This document shows positions 1 through 14,399 of a DNA stretch of 64,000 nt, piece after piece. Origin of the DNA: Apostichopus japonicus (Eukaryota; Echinodermata; Holothuroidea; Aspidochirotida; Stichopodidae); assembly GCF_037975245.1 (NCBI RefSeq), contig NC_092563.1, forward strand, positions 20,979,594-21,043,593, written 5' to 3'. The notes beneath the pieces are model-generated. The model was not told the DNA's origin. It made no database searches and saw nothing but the letters and a program-made list of their open reading frames with translations. A program made the position numbers and the translations under genes. Positions within the stretch are counted from its first letter, which is position 1. The number at the start of each line of letters is the position of its first letter.

Positions 1-1156
1 AGATAAAGAATTTTAACCATTTTTTCCAACCAAAACGTGCTGTAACAACAAACTTGACTAGATTCCTCTACGCATGTAGAAATAACACAAGATCTTACCT
101 GTTCTGAGGGACTATAATTAGGTTCTCGTACTGTTTCTACTCTATCTAAAAAACTGTGAAAGAGAAAGAGAAGATAAAAGAAGTTAATGACGGTAATGTT
201 ATACAGTATTATAAAAATAAATATACACAATTTGCAAAATTTGCAAAAAAGCTCTAAAAATACCCAAGACTGACAGGTTTGGGTGTACTTTTTGTGAAGC
301 GCCAGAGCTAAACTGTTACCAGTGTTTGTAGGTAACGTAGGTACTGTAGATAGGATGGAGACAGGTAAAGAGAAAAGTGCAGCAAATCTATTTATATCTA
401 TAGATATCTTTAACATTACAACAATTACTGGTAGTTAAAACATATTGTATTTCAACCGCAGCTTTCAACCATAGCTTTCAACAAGCAGAACCTCAATACT
501 GCAAAATCCCCAGGTTCCAACATGAGAGTTCAATTCTGGGCTTTTCTTTTCTTTTTTGGCGTGGATGGGGTCAAACCTTTGAAGTAATTTGTACTATCTA
601 CTATTCTAACATGCTGCAGTTCTCATTCATTATAAGCAATGCAACTGTATACGTGATGTCTTACACAACTATGAAACCTCTCTGCTGGAGAGTTAAAGCA
701 AGATCGTCACAATTTGGTTATGGTATCGGATAAAAAGTACATTTTTGAATGAATCGCTTTAGCCTTTGGGTAGCCGTTTCAAAGGTTAACAAATTTTTGT
801 TCTTCATAAAATACTGACGACAATCGTCTTCGGTTCTATTTTAAAAATGGCTGCAACACATGTTTGCACAGATCTGTGTATGTATTATTTTGCCCATATT
901 GCATAGATATTTTACTATTCATTATTAATTATTCCCTGCATGCATTTATAGAAAGAACATGTATACATAATGCCCATAAAACACACAAAGTTCATTGCTC
1001 TTGGCTCACCAGACAAGGATCAGAAGTGCAACATTTAAAATTATCATTTTAACAGCCCGGGATAACTCAGTGTTCAAGTTTTGACATAGCAGTTCTGAAG
1101 GCTCTTACAATACTATGATTGCTGTGTACAGAAATCTTTGCACTTGTATACATGTA

Positions 1157-1222
1157 TAGCAGTTTGACCATTTTGCATAGCATTTTGACCATTTTGCATA
1201 GCAATTTGACCATTTTGCAAAA
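1157..1222 (+). repeat. 21-bp tandem repeat, three copies
   Basis: TTTGACCATTTTGCATAGCA recurs at 1163, 1184 and 1205 with a 21-bp period and single-base differences. It is short and intronic, with no visible function. Confidence 0.85.
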
Positions 1223-2380
1223 CTATATACAGGATAAAATTTTTCTCTGTTTTGTGTACACTAGTACTGCTTACTCTAAGCCAATGAGGCCAAGCACATG
1301 TATAGGTTATACCTCCATTTACTGCAAATTACTATATACAATATATGTATGAGTCTGCAGAGCGTCGTATATCAAATTCAATTTTTAACAAAAAATTATA
1401 TATATGAATAGCTGCCATTTGCGAGTCTTTGGAGAAGCCCTGGTTCTTGTAACCGTAATTCATATTAAATTATCACAAAGGGGTTTGTCAGTGTCTAACA
1501 ATGCATAATGAGAAATGCACTCCCGGATGATTAACTTGATTATAGTTGACCAGGTATAGTCCATATATACACAGACCGCAATATATAGACGTTCATATCG
1601 TGACATGACATTTTCGGCATCTGATAAAAAAAATCTAATTACATCAGCGAAGAAATATTCATGGATTCAAAATATTCGTTAAAGAGTTTAAAAATATCTC
1701 AGTATCATGAAAGTTGTAGATTGGTTATGCTGTACTTCTGGCCAGCTTTGCATAAACGAATCAGTGGGCAGGCTCGAAGCTGCATTGATCAAACAACTTT
1801 CACGAACCTTCTAAAACAGAAAGAAGATGGTGGGAGGGAGGAAGGTGGGAGAATGAGTGTTATTTAAGCTAATAAGTACACCACTTCCCCCATCCCTACT
1901 TTCATCCCCCTTCCTGTTAGCCACACAATACTCTCCATAGGTATATATCACATGAAAATTTTGTCAACAATATGATAATTGCGGACATCTTGCCTGTTGT
2001 GTGTTAGCTTCATAGTGCTGTTTTCGAAAGGATAGGATTTACAGGTAGGACCCATGGCAGTACAGTAGGTTCAACAGAATATGACCATTAGTCAAAGGTT
2101 ACAGATAACAAACTAATATTGCAGGTAAGGTCCAATACTCTGACGGACAAACAAACCAACAAAATGTATAGGGTACAAGTAACAATTTTTTTTTGGGGGG
2201 GGGGGGAGAGTTAATGTTGAGCAATCAATCCCAATTTTTACTATGATACCCTGGAAAGCTCCAATAAGATAATAAATAGGCTTTGTATACCTGTACTGCT
2301 ACATGACCAGGTATTATAACAGTATTTCAATATTTACAGTACGTCTCATGATGTAGTCCATTATAAACACAGTCTCATCA

Positions 2381-2445
2381 ATCCTTATAACTCTACAACT
2401 ATGTGGTTATATGATATAACCACATAGTTGTAGAGTTATAAGGAT
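2381..2445. repeat. perfect 31-bp inverted repeat with 3-bp loop
   Basis: The left arm 2381-2411 and right arm 2415-2445 are exact reverse complements around TGA (2412-2414). The arms begin ATCCTTATAACTCTAC. The match stops cleanly on both sides. It could form a hairpin in DNA or RNA. Confidence 0.95.
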
Positions 2446-2639
2446 ATAACTTATATCGACATGTCACATAAAGAGTTTATCCTGCCTCCTCCCTTCCCCT
2501 TACCCCATCCCTACCTCACCCCTCCCAGAGCATCTGAAATATGGATGTTGGAGTAGGCACACTGTGGAACACAGTCATGAATACTCCAGTGGTGGGTAAA
2601 GCTTGGAACTGAAATCAAATGAAGTAACTGAAATTTTAA

Positions 2640-2850
2640 GCGATATACCTGGAAAGATTCTAGGAGGCAGTCAACTGATGAGAAGCGGTGACCACCACTC
2701 CTTGTTACTCCAAAACTTACTGGTTTGGATATTTACAAGTGACAAGCTCACCTGTCTCCTCACAACCTTAGCACCCCGTTCTACCGTGCCTAGAATGTCA
2801 TGGTAACCTTTGAACACTGTGCGCCCTCTATGACTGGCGCCCTCTATAAC
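2640..2850 (+). repeat. dispersed repeat family, copy A
   Basis: The shared core runs: an AACTTACTGGTTTGGATATTT-like segment, then CTCACCTGTCTCCTCACAAC, TAGCAC, CTACCGTG, and TGGTAACCTTTGAACACTG. Related segments occur at 14019, 14176 (inverted), 34005, 37120 (inverted), 23935 (inverted, short) and 31880 (inverted, short). Ends and TSDs could not be fixed. It may be a MITE or SINE. Confidence 0.55.
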
Positions 2851-3649
2851 TGGCCTCCGGTTATACCTTCCTTCCTTCTCATTCTACCATTTTAAGGGCC
2901 TGCACACGTTTTCGCGATCGGAAGGTTGTGAGGCGATAGGTAAGCGAGGAGCAAAGTAACTATGAGTTATTAGCAGCTCAGTACAATGCAGACAAACTTT
3001 TTTTGTACACCACAATTTTAATGTAATGTTTTGGTTTCTCATAAAATGGAAACCTTTGAAGTTCAACATGCCTTATTTCATCATTACTCCTATTGCAATC
3101 GTGTTGTACTTTTAAGTACTCATATAATGTTGGTCAGGTACCATTTAGATCTCTCTCCTTTCAGGTCCAAGTCATGGATGGTAGCTAATTTATAGAAAGA
3201 ACAATTCAAACTGCAGCTTATAATTGACTTCATCAGACTGTACCATTACTCTACATGTTCCAAATCAAACAAGGGAAATTTGGTCAAATAAAGGCAATAA
3301 CCTAAATATCAAAACTGAAAGTTGACAAATTGACCAGGATGCTGCACAGGAAACCCACTAGTAATGTATACATACTGTATGGGAAGCTCAACAAGTGACC
3401 ACAGTATCTGAGCAATAATATCAACGACCTATAGATGGGATTGACATAAAATGCAAACCTATGCTATTCTTCTAATCCATAGCAGTTGAAATGTCTCACG
3501 CCATCCCGATATACAAATGCTACGTTATTTGAAATTAGCATGATCTCTGTTGCAAGTGTAGTGCAGCTCTAATTCGACTGGCTGGTGGCGAACTTAAATT
3601 CATCATCGTGAGTTGTTTAATTTATGTTGTGAATACTTGAACCCTTGTA

Positions 3650-3651
<2 letters not shown>

Positions 3652-3684
<33 letters not shown>

Positions 3685-3800
3685 CATATATCTATATATA
3701 TATACATATGTATATAGCTAGCATGCAAGGTCTTGGAGTTCGCTAAAATGTCTGAGTGCAGCCTGTGCACACACACATACACACACACACGTATAAATGT
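3652..3800. repeat. (TA)n and (CA)n microsatellites
   Basis: A TA-rich run spans about 3652-3712, and ACACAC-type repeats lie at about 3768-3791. Confidence 0.9.
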
Positions 3801-6800
3801 ATATATCTATATGCATGCACACATCACCTTAGCGCTGAGATGCGTACGGTGCTCTGCAATATCAGCCACCTCCTCACAGAGCTAACTCGCTGGTATTCAA
3901 CTAATAATGCCAGCGCTTGATGAATGATTCTACCCTGCGCTATTTTTAGAAATAATTAATTATTCATTTTTGGTACAGCAGCAACAGCATGCAGCGTGTA
4001 GAGGCAGAAGCCGCAACGGCAAAAAAAAAAAAAAAGACTCCCTTTTTTACTTCTTCACGATCGACTAGGAACGGCTCTCAATGTATCAGCATGGAAACAG
4101 ACGGGGTATAACAATCGCTGGGAAAAAATGTTTGATGTTATGTGCATGTGAAGAGGCACACACATTACATGCTCATGCAAGAAAATTTAGCCAGATGAAA
4201 TGGCAGCGAAGGGCACCGATCCGCACAAAAATCCAAACTACGATGCTACGTAACATTATTACGGTTTGAAATCTGGTTCATTCGGGGGGACGTGAGTCTT
4301 TGGGAGTAAGCTGCAAAGATGGTTTGCCAAAAAATAAACAAATGCAAATATAATTGAGGCTGCGTGAGAAGAGACAGTGATCAAATTGAGGACGATAGAA
4401 TCTTACAGATTTGATCACAATAATTGTTGGCTAGTTTAACCAATGAACAGACAGCATACTGCCTTAAAAAAAGTACTTCCAAAATTGGATGAGAGAGAGA
4501 GAGCATGAATTACTGAAAATTGGATACAAAACAAGCCGTAGCATATTCATCTGATCAGTGATATAAGGCAACTGCTACTTTTTTTTTTGCCCCCACCAAC
4601 TTAACACTACTGTATTTACCACGAATATACTACCATGATTTGGTATTTATTCAATCATTGGAGAACATGAAAACTTAAAAAATTTCAGCCAGTACAAACT
4701 GGAAGTTCTCGTCATTTCCATCTTTCTTTAGGGAGTGGAGTTAAAGTTGTTCGGGTCAGCCTCTAGAAAGTGCATGTTATACTCAAAAGATCACATTTCT
4801 CTCAGGAAATTATTGTAACACTTGATTGAATATTACGTATTTGAGGTTTCAGGAGGGTAGAGTGATTAACGAGGGACGGTGTACAAACTAGGTTGCTATT
4901 TTTATTTACTTGACTGCCCTTGTAAGAATCTTCCCAGGTACTGCTTCAAATTTCTGTTCCTTCATTGGATGTTCAATGTCAAACCTTTATTCACCACTGA
5001 AGCATGACTGAGTTTGAAAATTTCTTCTCTGTGTCAGGCTTGTCAGGATACAGTGTTTTAAAACCTTTACAAAGTCTGTAGATGTCAAGGTTATAGAAAT
5101 GAACAGAAAAAATGTTTCCAAATATTAATTGTGTTATAATATAATAATATTATTTAAATGTATCATATGTACCATCAAGTCTGAGCTGGCAAGATAATGA
5201 ATGAAATGATTAATTTGCTGAAAACTTCTGCTTCCAATTCAAATCCAAAACTTTAGATGACCGGCAATTACACAGGGAATGGAAACGTTACTATTAGACT
5301 ACCTGCGATGGACAAGATAAATACGACGGAAACAGACAACTGAACCAATCGACAAACACTTATCACATCCTTCGATTGACGATAGCCAGAAAAATCAATT
5401 TTCGAAAGCGGTCGGCCTTTGATACACAAACACTGCCACATTAACTATTATCCAAAGGGCTTCACAATAGGGTGTGGTCAATGGTCTGTCTCTAAGGGTA
5501 AGTCTTTACTGAAGTTTGAAGTGAAGCTGTTTATCCAGAACCGAATGAGACACCCTTGGAGTTCTAATGTATTTTCTTGACAATGCTTTTACTATCCAAG
5601 GAATGATCCTGGTTGCAGTTGATCCTAATTTGTACAGCTGGGTTTATTATCAACTCTAGAGTCTGGGACACCAGCCAAAGGAATTAGTGAGTTTAAAAAA
5701 CACTAGGACAAAATAAAGAAACTTAATAATGTATCTCAACTGTAGCTATATATATCTTTGAACAGAGCATCAAGACGATACCCATCTTAGAGATCATGTA
5801 TATGTGTAGGAGTAACTCAAGGCAGCTGAAGTATCCAGCACTGCAGGATTACTCTTATTCTGTATATTAGGCAAACCCGGCGAGCTTTATGCATGCATGT
5901 GTGGACGATGTTCAACTATATTTACAGTAGTACGGAACTCTGGCAGAGCTGTACTAGCAGCATTGTTAAATGTAACAGACTATAACACTTACAGTATGTC
6001 TGGACTGTGCAATCCTTCAATAAAAGGTACAATTATGTACTGACACAGCACCTAAAATCCCCCACTCCCCCACAAATTGTCTGGCCAAAAAGAATAATTA
6101 GTAAGTGATATAATAGCTTTTTAGTTCTTGCAAAAAATTATTTGCCAGATGAAATTGTCTGACCACAATGCGCGAAGTGCTGTCTCACGGTGTATCCGGA
6201 CAGATCATCTACAACAGAGTGCTCTTCAAAAACGATCTCTCGCATTTGGAATTTTCTTTCTTTGCTGGTATCATTGAATTAGCTGTAATCTCTGCATAAT
6301 TTGTCAGATATAAGGATATTAAGTCTTGGTCCTCAAAACAGCTGCATCTATAGACTGAAACAAGCATTATATTTATAATTTTATATACATGTACATATAT
6401 ATCCCATATAGTACAGTAATACAACAGCAAATTTAAAAGTTCACATGATGATGACGATGTGCACTGTTCCCCACAGTATCAGAACAGTTATTTACAAAGT
6501 TCTAAACAAACCTCAAACCAAACCTATAGTGCATGTTTTAATGCAATGCTCTAACTAAGAGCTAAAGCAAGGCAATTCCAGGCTATCTTTGGGTTATTAG
6601 TACACACAAATCAAACATGGATTGAATCTACTGGGGAATGGCCGACGTGATGAGCATGAAATTTTCTATTATAAGCAAACTGTCAAATTTACAAAATTTA
6701 TACAAACTATTTTGCAGGAAATAATCTTTTTTAACATTGTCACTTAAATAGAAAACAAGCTTTCTATATATAGACATAATGTATTCGGTTAGATGATGGA

Positions 6801-7374
6801 ATCATACCACATTACTGGAGTTTTTTTCTCTCCTTTCTACTAAATTTTATAAATTACCAAGATTTAAACTCTGGAGAAAATGGTAGAAACTTTCCCCGAA
6901 AATTTATTCAGTCAAAATTAAAGGTCGTCAATATTGTCCGCAAATTAAGCACGATCAAAACTGCTAGAAATTTTTCAAAGTGCATTCCTGACGACTCTGA
7001 TCCTCCTCTGAGTAAATTCCAGCCATTGAAGATCATAAAATGGGCAAGTCAGTATTTAAGTGTGGATCATTAGAGCGGTGCAGTAGAAGACTTGCTGAAA
7101 TTTGAAGCAAGGGTGACCAGTATCTATCTTTCTAGCATTTCAGGGGCCCCGATACTAATCACCTTTAACCGTCAACGACAAATGAACATCCTTGACAATT
7201 AGGCTCAAGAAAATCAGAAAGCAGAAGTTTTTGAAACAGATTCTGTAATTTGAAATATTTTCATTGACAGTCAAAACTGCTTTGAATAAAAGATCAAAAT
7301 TAAAATAAAACTATTAGCAAACTGCTTATCCACTAGACAGCCTGTGTAAGAAAATGTGTAATTTTAGTTGGCCT

Positions 7375-7404
7375 GACGTTTCGATCCAAGCAGGATCTCC
7401 TCCA
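7375..7404 (-). ncRNA. hammerhead-ribozyme-like motif, probably a degenerate Penelope-type relic
   Basis: On the minus strand the order is TGGAGGA (7404-7398), a 5-bp stem GATCC/GGATC (7397-7393 and 7387-7383) closed by the loop TGCTT, then GAAAC and GTC (7382-7375). A canonical hammerhead has CUGANGA, stem II, GAAA, and GUC at the cleavage site. GANGA, stem II, GAAA and GUC are all present, but the leading CU is replaced by TG. Hammerheads with very short stem III are known from Penelope-like retroelements. No reverse transcriptase was seen around it. Activity is doubtful. Confidence 0.4.
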
Positions 7405-7870
7405 AAGGCTAAATGACAAGTAACAGTACTTAACAGAAGGGACAAAAACACGCACAGAATACAGACAGGTTAATGAGCATGGTGAACACAAAGAGATGGA
7501 TGTAAGGGGATTAGTGGACAAGGGATGAGAGAAGAAAGAAAGAAACCAACAGAGGAAGAGGAGAGGTAGGAAATAAACAGCGGAGGGACAAAGAGAAGAT
7601 TAAGGGAAAGGGGTAGGGAATAAAAGATGAACACTACTGTAGCAATGAATGATGTAATTAACACATGAAACACTGACTGGATTTGCATATATTTTTAGAA
7701 AAGTTCAAAAGTTGCAAGATATTGAAGGAAGAGGGTGCAAGTTGGGGTCTCGCGTCTAGACTAGTCACATGCGAAGACAATGAGTGGGACTTGGGAAAGC
7801 AATATCTGGAGGACAATTGGTGGCAATGTTAGCACTAACTGTAGACTGTAGTGTACGTAACCCTTCCTCT

Positions 7871-8089
7871 TGCACAGGTCCACTATCCCTTCCCTAAAGT
7901 TGTACCATCTATCAAGTACATGTATATTGTCCTGCAGATTGGTACATACATCCAGTGGAGAGGGAATAAATTAATCTACTGCACAGGTCCACTATCCCTT
8001 CCCTCCAATTCTACCATCTATCAACTACATGTATATAGTCAGACTTCAGACTGATACATTCAGTAGAGAGGTAATAAATTTATCTACTA
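7871..8089 (+). repeat. 109-bp tandem duplication
   Basis: TGCACAGGTCCACTATCCCT starts at 7871 and again at 7980. Both copies continue through CTACCATCTATCAA-like and ACATGTATAT segments to AATAAATT.ATCTACT. Confidence 0.85.
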
Positions 8090-11000
8090 TCAGCATCCTA
8101 AAATACTATGCAAAATGGTCAAAACTCATGTACAAGTCTACAGATATGTGGCAGTTTTTGTTTTACACAGGAACCTACAGAACTGCTTCACAAAGATTAT
8201 AATACACTAAATTATACCCTGAGGAGGAGAGGCTAGCTGATTTGCATTGTCACTAGAAACACTATCTTCTCAAGCACACACAGTGTACTACTGTATTGTA
8301 TGTATACTGATGTACTGTACCTTAACCAAGATAAAATTTCTGAGGATATTAATCTATAATTTATAATGTATATTTGTGTGCATTTCCATCATTTTTCCTT
8401 TTCTTCTGCCTCTTCCTCTTCTGTAAAACATGAAACAACTGAAACAGAAGTGCAGAGTACACTAGCTAAAATCCACAGTAACAATTAGGTACCAGCAAAA
8501 TGAATTGTCAAATATTGAAGTTTTACAAGTTTACTATGGTGGAATGCTATACAGTCTAAATTTACTCTGTAATGACATTCAAGACAGAGACATACTGTAA
8601 GTAGTACAATCCAATGACAGGGTGAGTTTAAATAATGTAATATCTGTACCAGTGGAAAACTGATGAATTTATGGGCCTACAGTACACCAACATCATCTAA
8701 TTGTTTCTTGCATGTACTGTAATGTCAGCAAAACACAGCAACATGAGTTCATTTCTGCAACTGAAGTTCAATTTTTTAACTTTAAAATGAAACATTTTTT
8801 AGTAAAAAAACACTAAGCAGGTGGTGCTCTACGCAAGTGCACTCTCCAGCTACCATAGTTAACCAGCTATTTAGATCCTCTTTCTTGCATATTATTAAAA
8901 TACTCAAACAACAAAGATAAATGCACACAAAACAAATATGATAATATACACATGTTCCATAATTAAACAATTACCAAGTCATTTAATTTAGCTTTACAAT
9001 ATTCATGGTAACATCCCCTTAATATGATTACTTTTGATAAACTATATGCAGGATTAAACAGGCCTGTGATTGCGAGTTTTCATGTAGTCAAAAGAGCTTG
9101 GAGGTAGTTATTTCACCTTACACTTTGCATATCAACTTGGTACAACCTCATAGCTAGGAATTTGCATATTTTGGTAGGGGTTAATTCTGCATGCAAATGA
9201 TCAGTCTTTTCTGGAGAAACAAGGAAAGTTGATGGGGCAGGGAAGCAAAGAACAAACTACAGGTAGCCTAGTTGTCACATTCTGCCTCATAATGTTTATA
9301 TGCATATTTTGTTGGCTTCTTATTACAATGATAACTGCCTGTCTAGAGGACTGTAGCAATTACCAGTTACTAATTAAATTTATTAGTCCATGTACTACTG
9401 TACACTTCACTATCCTTTAACAACAGAAATAATCATATCCAATCACTAGTTTTCCTTCTTTCCATTAAGGTTACCTCAAGAGGATTCAATTCTCACATTA
9501 ACTAAACACAATTTAATTATTTGTTTGTCAGCGAAAACCCTGTCCAATTAAAGTTGCATTTCGAAGGGGAAAGCACTGTGAACTTTTAATTTAAATGCCT
9601 CCACAAAGGCACGGAAAGAAAAAAAATTCAAACTACTAAAAGATATATTTCATGACTGAATCAATTTCATATTTCTGCTTGACCTTTTTCACTCTTTTAT
9701 GTAGCCAGTAGGTTTCCTTTACTTCTGTAACTTTTTTGTCCTCCTTCATGCAAAGACCAGATAGTCTTAACACTCCTCCCAGTTATCATCGTTGAGGAGG
9801 AAAAGGCATGAGATTAACGTGTAGAAAATGGCTCGTATATATAAACCTATCCCTGTGCGGTGAGAGCTCTCTGTACAAATAGCTAATTCACTGCCATCCA
9901 CCCTTTCTATTATAACTTCCAACACACATGCCATTATTAACAGACAAACAGTTCCATCAATGGCCAACGGACAAAAATAGAACTGTCTGTTACTAAAAAT
10001 AGAATGCATTAAAGCTCTTCATCACTGGAACAACACAAGGTGTGGTCTGACTGTGAAAAGATGAGTTCTAGTGTGTTAACGTTGTGGTTAGTGTGGGTAA
10101 TACCATTAAGCTGTCTGTGTCACTATCCATTGTCACTTGGTGCAGTAGTTTCAGCACTAGTAGTATATATACATACTGCATATGGGTATTACCTGTGACT
10201 CACCATTGATAGTGAAGGTGTCAGATGTTTAAAAATGAATGAATGTTGGGAGGGGGAGGGGGTGGGGGACTTGTCTTCCAATAATGTTGTTATAGGAATG
10301 ATGTGAATGTCAAGGTGATGGGGTTACATATTATGTGACTCATCTTTCAAACAGTTTCTTTTTTCTAACTCATATAAATGGAGAACCCAGCATTTACTTT
10401 TCAAAAGAAATATCACTCAATATGTTGGCCTTCGAAATATTCCAGTGAATTTACCCTGTTTGATGTACCGAGGCTTCACTTATAGTTTGCATGGAAGAAC
10501 CATAAATGTAATGTTGTATTTTCATTATTACAAGAGGCTACTTTATAGCTTATTAATGGCTATCAGTATTGTCCACAAATATGCTAGAAATTTAGATTAT
10601 ATGGTTACTAATGAGTTACTGCCACTCTTCATGTAGAACTTCATCCAGTACAAACACTTCATAGTATATTTGAACATTCCTGAATGTCTGTGAATAAGTA
10701 CAAGAATCAGCACCTCCCGGAAAGTACTTTGAAAAATTCTGGCAATTTTAAGCGTGCTAATATTTGCGGCTAAAATATTGATGACCTTTGATGTTGCATT
10801 TTGCGTTGGTTTGAAACTTTACCATGATCTGACCAAGCAAGATATGATGATAATATTCATCACGACAAATCTTTGAGCGAGAGAGACATCTGGACATTAT
10901 GCCATTGCCAGATCGGATTATAAAATTTATCATAGTATTTAAGTTCCCAATTTATTAAAATCCTGTCAAATTTGACCAAACCCATTGATTTCCAAGGAAA

Positions 11001-11883
11001 ATTTGAATTTCAGAATCTGACCAAAAAATGGTAAAATTGTAAATTGGATCAGGGAAAGGGCAGTGACCCTGAGAGAGGATAAAGTGCAAGAATGTTGCCC
11101 GTTGTTATAGGCTACAGTAGGTAGATATGTAGGAGTGCAACCTGCACATATACAGTAGCAGGCAGATAAGAGACGAATGTAAATAATTTTAATGTATGTA
11201 TATGGCAAAACATGTGAATTTTCTTATAGGGTTTTGTTTTTTAATGGTAGATATATGACTTGTTCTCAACGTATGATCTTTCCATAGCAGGGTCACTGAA
11301 AACAATTGAGTTAAATTGCATAAAATATCAAACAACACTCCCACATGTTGTGTGTATTGAAAAATTGAACAGCTTTCCAAATTTCTCAAGCTTTCCCATT
11401 TGCCACCGCCCCCTCTCACCACTACCATTACCACCATTACCAACACCTCTCCCCCCCACGCCGCCCCCTGCCAGTATACCTACAACATGGAAGGCAGATG
11501 GATGACAAACAGACATAGCTCTAAACACGGCTACAAGCACTGTAATAACTACGTTCGGCAACGTACAGTGTAGCGTACACGTAATATATCTTGGTTCTTG
11601 CACTTTTTCCCCTCATCTTTTTATAAAGCCCAGCCTCCTATATTGTTTACCAATTTGTGAGCTATTTTACAGCTCCGTTGTTATTTTGTCGTGGGCTGTT
11701 TCCTGGTTTCCTAGCCAACCGCTGACTTTGTAAAGAAGGCTGTTAATTTGTTTGGGAGCAACATCTCACAGGAATATTGATTCCCCTAGTCTGTATAAGA
11801 GTAATGTCGTTTCTTGACATGCAAATGTGACATCTTCCAATTCATTGTATGGTTCATGGACAATAAAAAACAGTTTTTATGTA

Positions 11884-12182
11884 TTATATACATGTATATA
11901 TATATATATATATACATATAGATATATGTGTGTGTATATATAATACAGTACGTGGATACTGGTTTTGATTTAAATTTTGTTCCTCTCACATAAATGTAAA
12001 ACTATAGAAGGATATGATATATCTTTAAATATCAAGTAGCATACAGAAGAAATTTTAGTATGCTATGGAACTGGAACTGCTTTAGCTACATACCTACAAG
12101 TCCTGCATACATACGTACATACCTACCTACATATTACATACGTACGTATGTACGTACGTACATACTGTACATACATACAGTA
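11884..12182. repeat. (TA)n and (ACAT/GTAC)n microsatellites
   Basis: A TA/TG-rich run spans 11884-11945. A tetranucleotide ACAT/ACGT array spans about 12097-12182 and contains self-complementary GTACGTAC stretches. Confidence 0.85.
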
Positions 12183-12364
12183 GGCTAAAGAGAGACCAAT
12201 TTACACCTTAAATGCAAAGGAAGATACCTTTTGTAGTTTTTTGTTTTATCTTTTTGAGTTGTAAAGATGCAACCTAATAGGATACTTGGTCTGATACGTT
12301 TGAATCACATGATAAACTAAGATGCGTTCATGTTAGCTATCAAAACATTATAAATCCATGAAAT

Positions 12365-13060
12365 TATACATATCAATCCCTTGCCCTTCCCCACTTATGA
12401 CATACATATATTTCCCTTTATCCCCTCCCCCCTCTTATACAGTAGCATACTAACATAAATTGCATGTTCTCCCCTCCCCGACATACATACATTGCATTTG
12501 ATCCCCTCCCCCTTTTATGACATACATGCATTTTATCCTGTGTAGTACAGCCATTACATTGTCTGTTCTACCATAGTTACTGTACTGTAAATTGAACGTT
12601 ATCCCATGTAACATAGAATGATCAGTATGTATACTGTAGGAGAGACGACATACATATGTATGTTTGTTGAATAGAACAAGTAAGCTCTCGGCCAAAGAAA
12701 CTCAATGTTTTGCTATATTTCTGTCTCCAAAAGGATGGAGGGTGATACCAATTTATCATTTCACCTATTTTGGGGGTTTTTAGTGACTATGCTACCTGAA
12801 CTGTAATAACTGTCCACACGGAAAATAGGACGTCCAAGATAACTATTAAAAATTTGCCTGTGTTATCACGTATATATGTATCACATGCACACAATACTTT
12901 GTATGTTATTCCATGTGGAACAGGCAATACATTGCAGGTTGTCCCATGAAGTACAGACGGTAGGTAGTTTGTTATCCTATGTATACATTGATATATACTA
13001 CAGACAGTACATTACTATATTACATTATCACACGTTACACAGATATTTCATCAAAGCAAA
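12365..13060 (+). repeat. degenerate tandem array
   Basis: Recurring modules of the form TATCCC/CTCCCC, then TTATGACATACAT, then GCATTT, are spaced roughly 50-60 bp apart. They decay rightwards into units built on GTTATCCCATGTA and TACAGACAGTACATTA. Unit boundaries are vague. Confidence 0.5.
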
Positions 13061-14018
13061 ATATTTAATTGTTATACCAGAATTGACTGTTTAGACATAT
13101 TTTGAAATGAGGAGATCTGAAGGTAATTTTCCAGTTGACAAACAGTTTGTGACTATAAGTTAATATCTTTCCAGCCTTTATTAATATTTCTGCCATGTTG
13201 TTTGTCACCCACATATATATCAAAAGTTAACCGCATATCAAACTGCCCTTCTACTAAGCTGAGCTGTATGTAGTGCAGATATATAAGAATGTACACATTA
13301 TTGTATATGAACAGAGTGCTAGCCAATAAATACTATTAAGAAACAAATATGCTATGTCCATCAATCTTCATGATCAGCCATTCGGTAATACAACGTTACT
13401 TATGTATATAAATTCATCCTTGTAAAGGAACACAACTCCTGAAGCACCTGGTAGCATTGAACTACTATAAGATCACATGAAAGCCTCATGGTGCAACATT
13501 CAATCTCCACATTCATTTTTCTTTTCCCTTACTAATATTGTGTACTAGAGTAATCATCACACAATTATACACGACGAACCATTTTTTGTCGAAATTTTCG
13601 CCCATTCACAGAGGTCAAGTGAAGGAAACAATCAACCAGAATAATCACATCACGTGCCGGCTTTTATTTATACGGTCAAAACCAAAACATAAATCGTACA
13701 CTTGTGGTGGATGAATCAAATGACCATTTTGTTCATTTTTTACATTAGGCGTATATGCACAGTATATGCAGGCCACCACGGTTTAGGCAATTAATTAGTC
13801 ATGCAAAATGCAATGAAGGACACTGATCTAGTCTTGCCCAAATAGTTCTGCAACTGGCTGAAAATTAGATATGACATTTCTTTTAAACTCAGATATGCTA
13901 ATTATGCTGTCCTAATGTACACATTTGCTTTAAAGTATTGTTCAAGGCCTATTGGCCCTGATTACACTGGATTTGTATTGAGTACAACTAGCCATTAGGC
14001 AATCCCAACCTGCAGATC

Positions 14019-14280
14019 TGCTGTTTATTCCAAAACTTACCTGGTTTTTGGATATTTTGGAACACAAAACTTAGCTTTCTCCCCATAGCAAGTTCACTCT
14101 TGCTCTACCATGTCCACAACAGCTGGTAACCTTTTAGCACTGTCCTCTACAGGTGAATCACCCATTCTAGTAGAGGGTAGTGCAAAAAGGTCACCAGATG
14201 CTCGAGACACAGTACAGTGAGTGCTATTGTTGTGGGGAGACAGGTTAGTGAAGTAAATGACTTATCCTTTGTGCCCTGGT
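14019..14280. repeat. two inverted copies of the dispersed repeat family
   Basis: A plus-strand copy (14019-14160: CCAAAACTTACCTGG, CTACCATGTCCA, GCTGGTAACCTTTTAGCACTG) is followed immediately by a reverse copy (14161-14270: GTGCAAAAAGGTCACC...GGGGAGACAGGTTAGTGAAG). Together they resemble copy A at 2640 and copy C at 34005. Confidence 0.5.
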
Positions 14281-14399
14281 TACTACACTGGATCTATATT
14301 GAGTACAGTACTACTTGCCAATAGGTTATCCCTATGTGCGTATCTGTTCCCCACTTCAACCCCCCCCCCCCACCCCTGGTAGAACACTGGAGAGCTGCA

